Of a DNA stretch of 64,000 bases, positions 56,570 to 64,000 are shown one piece after another; positions within the stretch are counted from its first letter, which is position 1, and every line of letters begins with the position of its first letter. The notes under the pieces are model-generated. The model was not told the origin of the DNA. It searched no databases and saw only the letters and a list, made by a program, of their open reading frames with translations. The stretch comes from Isoetes taiwanensis (Eukaryota; Streptophyta; Lycopodiopsida; Isoetales; Isoetaceae): contig JAJEKV010000071.1 in the NCBI GenBank assembly GCA_021234155.1, forward strand, positions 3,718,483 to 3,782,482. Direction: 5' to 3'. The translations under genes were made by a program, and so were the position numbers.

Positions 56570-58360
56570 GTGTCTCCATATGTGTGCTCTGGTTGGTTTG
56601 GTTTTTGTAGCAGTGTGGTTTTGCTAGCTTCTAGATGAAGCTAGCGTGCCTTTGTAATTATTTGGCTTGTGAATGAAGTTGGGACGTTTGTAATGAATTG
56701 GCATTAATTTCGTAAAGATTTATATGTGTAAGTTATTTTCAATGGTTGTGGGGTTTTTTTAATTTTTTCCTGCTTTGCAACTTTTTTTTTAACATAAGGA
56801 GCCATAAGGAGCCATAAGGATAAACATCTTCATGATTTTCATGTTTAACATTACTAATGTCATTTAAATTCTTATTATTTTAATTTATTTGTCCTTAAAA
56901 TGAAATTAATCTATGTCGCCATGATTTTAATGTAGCCTTTTAATTTAATGGCAAACTTAATGTCTATTAAGCTTTTTTTTTTAATATACGAATGCCTATT
57001 TTTGAATATTCCTTAATGGTTTGTCTCCTACATGCTTTTCTAATGCGAAATTGAATCCAAGCAGCTCCCAATCTACTTTCTTGGGTTTGTAGCATATTGG
57101 ACCGGATCTGTAGCAAGGTGTAGACCATAAGCGCCTGCACTTGCAAATCTTTTCATTTTTCACATTCCGGAAGGAGACTATAAACATTATCTCAGTTGAT
57201 TGAAATATCTTGTTGTTGTATGCGCTCCTTTGCTGCCATGGCTAAATACAACCATCATCCATTAAACTTATGAATCTTATGTTGGACAAGACAATAGAGA
57301 TTGTCAACCCAATAAAGGTCCAAACCTAAGAAATAAAATTACCTCCGCTCATTTCTACATTCCACAATAGACTGACATTTGATTTTAAGTAGATAGCCTT
57401 GTTTTATATGTTGATTTGTCTTCCGTTTCACTCTCATCTGCACACTAATATTTTTCTATTTTTGCACAATAGAATCACGTTACTCTTGCTGGATTTGATC
57501 GGCTTTCAAGTTTTTGATGATCCAATTGTGTGTCTATATAATTTGATTGCAGTAATTCACTGGTTCTCCAATTGCCCCTAAATGAGTTGTTGACATGAAC
57601 CTCTTCTGCTATAAAACATTGAAGATTTAAGGCATAATCAAACTTACTGCAGTGAACCTCTTCTGCTATAAAACATTGAAGATTTAAGGCATGACCGGAC
57701 TTACTGCAGTTTTCTACTAAAGAAACGGTCTCTTACCTGGAAAGCGGAGCTCTTTTCAGATTTTGCTTGTCTCAGCACAAGAATTCAATGAAATTTAATG
57801 GAGCTTTTCTTCTCATTTGACATTTGGGCTTCTGAATAACACTATTTCATCGCACACATCATGTTTTATTTTCTTAAAGTCACGTGTGATCTTATGCCCT
57901 TGCTTCGTAAGTTTTTCAAAGAAGTTGTGCCCTATTTGAAGTTGTCCTTTTCTTTCTGTTGTCTGCCGGATCAGATCAAACCAAATAGGTTAATGGTTGG
58001 ATGGCCGAGTCTCTTGCACATACTATTTCAAAATGTTTTTTATTTCACGCTAGTAAAATAGCTGTTACCCAGTATGTTGTGCATTGCGTGTATTGATTCT
58101 AATGGTGATTCTAATACTACAACATCGTGTATGAGAACATAATGCCGTCCATAAGTATCTAGGAAACAAGGTCATATTCCCAGTCCATAATTAATATTCA
58201 AAAGCTTTCATAAACCACAAGCATTCTTACAACAAAGATACGCCATTTAATTCCTCAAAGCAGTTAACACAAAACTGAAAGTTGGGTGAACCAACCACTA
58301 GCATATGCATACTATGTTGGGACAAGGATTTTCCCAGAAAGAACATACATGATTTGGCAA
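56570..58360. other. noncoding region
   Basis: 56.6-56.83 kb is the 3' flank of the Replitron-like gene and holds a threefold tandem of GCCATAAGGA (about 56800-56830). Replitron ends are reported to carry short direct repeats, so this could be near the 3' end of the element, but I found no matching repeat on the left. 56.83-58.36 kb is AT-rich with no supported gene, apart from a 57 bp tandem duplication. Confidence 0.45.
57597..57710 (+). repeat. 57 bp tandem duplication
   Basis: GAACCTCTTCTGCTATAAAA...TTACTGCAGT occurs twice in direct tandem, with few differences (TAATCAAA in copy 1, TGACCGGA in copy 2). Confidence 0.92.
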
Positions 58361-58367
58361 AGAAAGA

Positions 58368-58956
58368 CTAATCGAACAAACTGAAACCCATATCGTCATC
58401 ACTTTCTTCCTTGGGCTCCTCCTGTAACATAAAAGGCAAAAACTCAAAAACAAAAATTGGATCACAATGGTTCAGAAGGCCTGAATGGCATATTTATACA
58501 CACCTTAGGTTCTTCCTTTGCTGCTTCTGCAGCAGGTGCAGCAGCACCAGCAGCTGGAGCAGCAGCACTAACAGCAATACCACCACCACCACCACCTAAA
58601 TAATCCAGAAGCACAACATAACTTATTTTCTGCCCATCACATAAAAGATAAAATTTACAAATTTGCTGCGTATCATAGCAAGAAAAATTACCAGAGCCTA
58701 TATTCATTATCAGATCATCAACGCTTCTCTTCTCCAAAAGCTTGGCGAACAGACTTGGCCAGTATGATTCGATCTTCACATTTGCAGCCTTAACCAAAGT
58801 ACTAATTTTTTCGGCCTGTTCAATCAGTCTAAGCTTAAATGAGCAAAAACAAATGAAAACAAGAATTTCAAACAAGTAATATCGCACCGTGATAGGAATT
58901 CCATCGTCGTGAAGAATGAGAGAGGCATATGTGCAGGCAAGCTCCCCGGCCGACAT
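58368..58956 (-). CDS. RPP1: 60S acidic ribosomal protein P1
   Basis: Four exons on the minus strand: 58956-58888, 58815-58692, 58595-58504 and 58421-58368, all GT-AG, 339 nt, 112 residues. The product starts [20 protein letters not shown], has [20 protein letters not shown] and DLIMNIGSG, a Gly/Ala hinge ([17 protein letters not shown]), and ends in the universal acidic P-protein tail [12 protein letters not shown]1 pairs with P2 on the ribosomal stalk and recruits elongation factors. The ATG at 58956 gives the standard family N-terminus; an upstream in-frame ATG at 58986 would add ten residues not usual in plants. Intact and of normal length, so a functional host gene. A short telomere-like repeat lies just upstream, as in promoters of translation genes in plants. 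Confidence 0.97.
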
Positions 58957-58986
58957 GGCTATGGATCGGATGCGCTGCTCGTTCAA

Positions 58987-59030
58987 AAAACCTAAACCTA
59001 ATTTCTAAACCTAAACCTAACCAAACCGGA
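58987..59030 (-). promoter_or_regulatory. telomere-like repeats upstream of the P1 gene (telo-box-like)
   Basis: AAACCTAAACCTAA occurs twice (58990 and about 59005 on the plus strand), close to the plant telomere unit and to the telo box AAACCCTAA that is enriched in promoters of ribosomal protein genes. It differs from the classical box by one missing C. It is within 80 bp of the ATG. Confidence 0.4.
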
Positions 59031-59059
59031 AGGTTGAAATACTTCAAAACAAGGTCCTT

Positions 59060-60315
59060 TGAATAAAGGTCATATGGAATGCTATATTTAGGTAATAGTG
59101 CAACAACACAATAAAAATTGTAGGCAATGCATCTAGGCATTGCCAGCGGATATGGAATTAATATTCTTATTTGCACCGGAGAGTTATGCTGGGCAGTCGT
59201 CTTGGCAATACTTGATGGTACTTAACTTTCAAGGATTTGGCCCTTCAACTTGCCAACGACAAGGTAGCACTGAAATAGAGCTCCAGCTTTATGCTTTTGC
59301 CAAAGTTTGCCCTCGATCGCACTATCTCCGCCCGATTTGAGTTATTAAACAAATCAATGGAAACCCTTCCTGGCTTCAACATGGAGACACTTTCAAATTT
59401 CCATGAAATTCTGAAGGGTTTCCAATGCTAATCCGGAAGGGTTTCCGCTAAGAATAGAATCAATCTAAATTCTTTGGGTGGAAGAGATCCACCGCTAATT
59501 AATTCTCTGCAATTAATTCTCGCAATTGTTTTTGAAGAGCTTTTTTGAAGGGAAACCTTCTGTTCTTTCCTCCTCCTCAGGTATTACAACCTACCCAAAA
59601 AAAAAAGGACACCCGGTCAAACTAGCTTAGACCTCAGCCATACTAGCCTTGACATCAATCTTAGTCAATCCCTCGATTGTCTTATTACTTTGATCTTGTA
59701 TAGGCCAACAAAATCAGTGCTAACCATCTTCGGTCAGAGACTGTTTTTAAATACTACTCTTTAGCTAAAAAAACAATATATATTATCATCTTATTCATAC
59801 TAGAATAACAATATGTCTTAGATGGAAACTTTGTCATTCAGAGATCATAAAACTACACTGTTAAGTCCCATCTACATTCTAAAACAAAACTGAGAACCTA
59901 TGGTTCATAAATGCATTACTGCTGTATGGGAGTTCAATTAGTTAAACCAGCAATGACCTACTTAAAAGATTTGTTCAATTATCATCTTATTCGTGTATTA
60001 ACACATTTCAAAAGCTTGATGCCATAGATCCAACAGAAGCCCGAGAATAACGTATTTAACTCTGCAAATAAAATATGGGGCAGCATAACACTAGCCAGCA
60101 AACTGCAGAATATCAAGACCAGTGTATCAGTCATGTTAAATGTCTAGGTCCCATTTTCTCGACCTCTAAGCCTGTATGAGGATCAATATTTCAGAATGAA
60201 CATCTACCAAAACTACTTTATCATCCATAAGCATGCATACGACAAACATTTTAGATCTGTATCCCATATTTGGTTTAACATATCATTCATAAAAGATCAA
60301 AATACAAATGCTCTT
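59060..60315. other. noncoding region
   Basis: Includes the presumed P1 promoter (59.05-59.3 kb) and AT-rich sequence. 59.34-59.46 kb repeats a GGAAACCCTTCC / GGAAGGGTTTCC theme in both orientations. No gene seen. Confidence 0.45.
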
Positions 60316-60382
60316 AAATAGAATAGAATAGAATAGAATAGAATAGAATAGAATAGAATAGAATAGAATAGAATAGAATAGA
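60316..60382. repeat. (GAATA)n microsatellite, about 13 units
   Basis: Perfect pentanucleotide run; it is the 3' tail of the LINE on the minus strand ((TATTC)n). Confidence 0.97.
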
Positions 60383-60845
60383 TTTTTTAACGTCCACGGA
60401 GACCAATAGGTCATGGGACCCATACAATGGGCTAGTACAATCATTACTACTAGGATTAAAAAACCCCTGCCTCGAAAGGTTTTCAAGGGAAAAACCTTTG
60501 CAGTAATGATGATACTAGACAAGCGGAGATAATGACTACTGAGGGCTCAGTAATTGCAGACGTTTATCTAGAACCTCAAGTATGTATAATGCCAAGTCAT
60601 GCACAGATGGTGCTCTGAGAAGTTGTGGAAGCGTGGAATGGAATGCTAAGGTCAAAAAATGATTCTGGACTATCTCAAAAGCAGGGCAACTCAGAAGAGT
60701 ATGGCTTTCATCTTCAATAACCATGTGGCGGCAAATGGGCACATAGTCTAAACTTCGCGGCAATTGTGGCCGCTCCCATCTACCTGTCTCAATCCGTAGC
60801 CTGTGGGACCCCGTGCGAATTGATGCAAAAGTCTTACTTGTGCTT
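60316..60845 (-). mobile_element. 3' end of a LINE with a pentanucleotide tail
   Basis: The minus strand reads FASIRTGSHRLRIETGRWER, then VPICRHMVIEDESHTLLSCP and AFEIVQNHFLTLAF, ending with stop at 60538: the Cys/His end (C...ED..H.L..CP) of L1/RTE-like LINE ORF2. About 150 bp of 3' UTR follows and then a (TATTC)n tail (60316-60382). The copy is 5' truncated near 60845, as is usual for LINEs. One intact frame, so fairly young. Confidence 0.8.
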
Positions 60846-61084
60846 CACTGTAATACACAACCAGAATTTAAACAAAATATTGTTTTCCATAGCTATATTG
60901 GCCAAATACTAAAGGTATTTAACTTGCTTATCCAAAATAAAGGAGCCCGCCTTGCCTTTAAGAAGCAACATAAGGCCCTATGTTTTGATTGAAAAATTAA
61001 CAAGAGTGCAAAACACATTTGTAATAGTATCATCTTAAAGCAAAGAAACTGGAACTTGTTACCCTGATATTCTCTTAACGATAA

Positions 61085-61789
61085 TCATTCAACCATATTT
61101 GATATAACAGCAACTTCGCTAGTTTCCACTTTGTCTTCATGTTTTCTATCCTCAAATTCACCACACAACAGCAGCAAGGACAACATAAAGCACAAAGGGA
61201 AGAGATTACCCCTACTTGCATCCAATCAATACAATGTTAGCTAGAATATGGGTGACATTGCAAGGGCCAAAAGGTACCTTGGGTAATCTCGGCTTATGGC
61301 CTGTTACCCCTTGTACCAGTTGTCCAAGCAATGTTAGACTGAAAATTATACTATTCACAAGTAGCATATGGAAATCAGACCTGCGCCCTAAGGCATTCTT
61401 AGATCATTTCATATAAACCTTGTGACCTCCTTCTGATTGTATAATTCTCCCAGAACTAAATTTATTTTACCAAATAGACACCAGAATTACCTGTATTTCT
61501 TCTTGTTCAGACTCATAATCATCTTCAGGATGTGTTTCAGGAACAAATGCTTCAGTATCCCTTCTAAAATGTAGCAGATCTGTCTTAGGCATCTTGGCGC
61601 CATAGCTAAATTGTTTATTGCCTCTATGAGCATCAGTTTTACCTCGTTTCTGTCCCATCTCAGAACAAGCCTCTTTATTAAATGTAGGATCACCCAAGTC
61701 TAATTTATCAGGCAGAGATCCAACTCTTCTTCTACGTAGCCATTGGAGTCGGAGCTGAAGGACATACCATCTGTGTCATAATCTGCCAT
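61085..61789 (-). CDS. unrecognised small acidic protein, two exons, one possible frameshift
   Basis: ATG at 61789 (MADYDTDGMSFSSDSNGYV) starts a frame that ends in about 30 codons, but a frame shifted by one continues RRRVGSLPDKLDLGDPTF through GAKMPKTDLLHFRRDTEAFV to an acidic stretch ending EEIQ at a clear donor (CAG/GTAATT, 61491/61490). A matching last exon at 61150-61085, after an AG, reads DRKHEDKVETSEVAVISNMV and stops. The join preserves frame. The single frameshift near 61735 could be a pseudogene lesion or an unseen splice. No family recognised; probable host-type gene. Confidence 0.4.
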
Positions 61790-62589
61790 TTTATTCCTTG
61801 TGATGTATAATCTAAAAGGCAAAAGCCCGAGAACTTTGTATACCCAGAGAGTCTTTTCAGTACTACTCTGTTGTAGCATGCCAAATATCCAGCAGATCTT
61901 AAAGTAAAAACCTTTTTTCCAGCATCCATTCTGCTATAGGAATGAGGCCACAGGTCATGGCCATCTGTTTGCCCTAATTTAAGAAGAGAAATATGACTGT
62001 AAAGTTACCCATGAAGCTATCCTCAGCGGACCAGCTGTTTTTGGCTAAATCCTAAAGGACAAGCGCCAAAAATCCTTCTATATCTTAGGTTACCATACTA
62101 AAACGTGTATAGCATAACTAGTTTTGTATAGTTAGGTAGAATATTAAGTATATTGATGTATTCCGAGCCTAAAATCCATCTACATTCATAAATGCAATGT
62201 AAAATACTATCTCCAATTCAGGTATGTAGTCAGTCATATACTCTGGAAATTTAGAGAATATTTTCAACATTATCATTATAAAGATGGCTTATCCCCTATT
62301 AAATACACGTGTCAAGTGGATATTAAGACCTCTGGTATTTAGCAAATATCAAACATAAACCAGTGGTAAACTTCCCCCATTTAGAGAAACTTACATGTTG
62401 CCTAGTCTAAAGAAGTTAAACTCTTAGTAACATTTGAAGTCCTAGGACTTGTCTTATGGATGTGATCCAAAATCTTACTTGAAATATTCTCAATGGTATA
62501 GCATGTCTTTAAGTAACTATGTCTTTAGCATGTCTTTAGCAGGTCTTCCCTCAACCTTGAGTTCCCAAAACTCCCCACGGACAACCGCA
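61790..62589. other. spacer and junction with the copia fragment
   Basis: AT-rich with no gene. 62.50-62.60 kb contains GCATGTCTTTA/GCATGTCTTTAAG repeats and GC-richer sequence that replaces the end of the copia RNase H; this may be the start of another repeat. Confidence 0.4.
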
Positions 62590-64000
62590 ACTAACCCCCA
62601 GGCAATGCAACTCATGCTGTCTGAAAACAGTATAGTTGGCCCACCCTGATAAATTTTCAATTCATCTAACAAACGTCTTACCCAAGCTATTACTTTGGTA
62701 GCCAAAGATGTGGAGTTGTATTCTGTCTCTGCTGTAGATATTGTCACACATGATTGTTTTTTGCTTTTCCAAGCAATTGTAGCTCCACCTATCATAAGGC
62801 AGTATCCAGTAGTTGACTTTCTAGAGTCAATGTCACTTCCCCAATCTTCATCGGCATACCCTGTAAGAGTTAAATTGCTATTGCTAAAGGTTAGACCATG
62901 AGTTTGAGTGAATTTCAAATATCTGAGTACCCTTTTTGCTATTGCCCAATGTTGGTACCCTGGATTATTTGTGAATCTGCTGAGAAGGCTCACAGTAAAT
63001 GAAATGTCTGGCCTGGTACTATTTGACACAAAAAGCAAACAACCTATCAACTCTCTATAGGGTACCCTTTCCATTTGTTCCTGCTCTGCCATTGTTTTAA
63101 GGCTCATGTCTGAAGACAATTTAAGTCCTTGTACAATAGGTGTCTTAGACACATTGCAATCTGTCATGTGAAATCTTTTGAGCATACCTTCAATGTTCCC
63201 CTTTTGTGTAATAGTCAGTCTTTTATTGTGCATATCTCTGCTTACTTCCATTCCTAGGAATTTCCTCAACTGCCCTAGATCTGTCATTTGAAACTTGTTT
63301 TCCAGAATTTGCTTGCAATGCTCTAATATTTCTGGATCACTTGGAACCATAATATTGTCATCCACATATAGGGCAATAATGCAGAATTGACTCCCCCTGT
63401 TCAAAATGTAAATATTTCCATCATTTAGAAATTTATTGAAACCTTGTTTTTGCAGATATTGATCAATGCATTTGTACCACATCCTTGGGGATTGTTTTAA
63501 ACCATAGACTGCACGTTTGAGTTTCCACACCATGCCTTCTTGTTTTACTTCAAAACCAGATGCTTGTCTCATGTAAACTTCCTCATCAAGCTCAGCATTT
63601 AAGAATACTGTGCTTACATCCATGTGATGTACTTCCAAGCAGTTTGCATTTGCAAATGTTAGCAGAATTCTTATGCTGGTTAGTTTAACTATTGGTGAGA
63701 ATGTCTCTTCATAATTCATTCCCTTTCTTTGTGTGAATCCCTGTGCCACAAGTTGTGCCTTGAACTTTAGTTCACCATTTAAGCCTGTTTTTAATTTGTA
63801 AATCCATTTGCTGCCTATAACATTTTTATCCTTGGGTTTCACAACTACATCATAGGTGTTTGTTCTAGCAAATGCTTGCATTTCTTCCCATATGGCCTGC
63901 TTCCATTCTTTAGAATATTCAGATTTAATGGCTTCTTCATAACTTAGGGGAATGGTAGGTTAAAGTAAGGCAAGTACATAGTTAATGTCCACTGCCTCAT
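62590..64000 (-). mobile_element. Ty1/copia reverse transcriptase and RNase H fragment
   Basis: Minus strand, one long open frame (from 63958 after a stop). Copia RT motifs in order: YEEAIKSEYSKEWKQAIWEE, KFKAQLVAQGFTQRKGMNYE, VHHMDVSTVFLNAELDEEVY, ALYVDDNIM (catalytic DD, about 63.37 kb) and KFLGMEVSR. RNase H follows: YADEDWGSDIDSRKSTTGYC, then ISTAETEYNS. The sequence departs from the family after FSDSMSCIAWG near 62595, where the usual AKNPVFHxRTKHI is missing. It continues past the right edge. The frame is nearly free of lesions, so this copy is younger than the one at 2.6-6.5 kb. Confidence 0.93.

Noticed and set aside
56800-56830. GCCATAAGGA tandem as the confirmed 3' end of the Replitron-like element
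   Set aside because: No matching repeat was found on the left side, so the boundary remains open.

Overview
The window looks like repeat-rich nuclear DNA of a land plant outside the seed plants (liverwort, moss, hornwort, lycophyte or fern; I cannot tell which). Reasons: spliced genes with GT-AG introns, a plant-type 60S acidic ribosomal protein P1 gene, copia and gypsy retrotransposons (one copia copy keeps an initiator-tRNA-Met primer site), LINE remnants, and several DNA-transposon families that are common in non-seed plants: DUF7869 proteins, a Replitron-like Y1-HUH protein and a Crypton-like tyrosine recombinase. No bacterial operon structure, CRISPR array, rRNA or tRNA gene was seen.

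Layout. 1-2.2 kb: decayed Ty3/gypsy gag-protease-RT. 2.6-6.5 kb: decayed Ty1/copia gag-protease, split by a 2.64 kb TA-flanked DNA element. 6.5-9 kb: LTR-like and exon-like debris. 9.7-11.3 kb: Crypton-like tyrosine recombinase relic (minus). 13.5-18.4 kb: degenerate coding remnants (one DUF8039-like), minisatellites and an acidic protein. 19-21.8 kb: first DUF7869 copy (plus). 22-23.6 kb: LTR-like noncoding DNA. 23.9-38.3 kb: the most interesting block, a transposon nest. 38.3-39.7 kb: a second copy of the TA element family and a possible Myb-like remnant. 40.6-41.1 kb: a small acidic gene. 41.9-44.7 kb: a possible two-exon gene. 45.5-46.7 kb: LINE. 46.7-54.3 kb: mostly noncoding with duplications. 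54.46-56.56 kb: Replitron-like element. 58.4-59 kb: intact P1 gene. 60.3-60.85 kb: LINE tail. 61.1-61.8 kb: possible small gene. 62.6-64 kb: copia RT-RNase H (minus).

The nest at 23.9-38.3 kb. A minus-strand DUF7869 gene (31.86-34.84 kb) lies head to head with a plus-strand, six-exon gene (35.18-38.34 kb). The second gene appears to join a ParB-like domain to an N6-adenine-type DNA methyltransferase. Between them and inside the first three introns of the methyltransferase gene sit about 21 copies of the palindrome GGTATAAATTTATACC. Their spacing is about 21 bp in one block and about 31.5 bp in the next, which is two and three turns of the helix; I saw none in exons. This suggests one large mobile element carrying a transposase-like protein, a ParB/methyltransferase protein and an array of binding or methylation sites. 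A separate 7.77 kb element, with imperfect terminal inverted repeats and TA flanks, has inserted into the 3' part of the DUF7869 gene. It carries its own transposase-like gene plus acidic, FCP1-like phosphatase and coiled-coil genes. The 3' part of the methyltransferase gene is cut off by a second copy of the family found in the copia element at 3.3-6.0 kb.

Nearly all coding regions except P1, the small acidic gene and the Replitron-like protein carry stops or frameshifts, so this is a record of successive insertions. All assignments come from reading motifs by eye; no database search was run.
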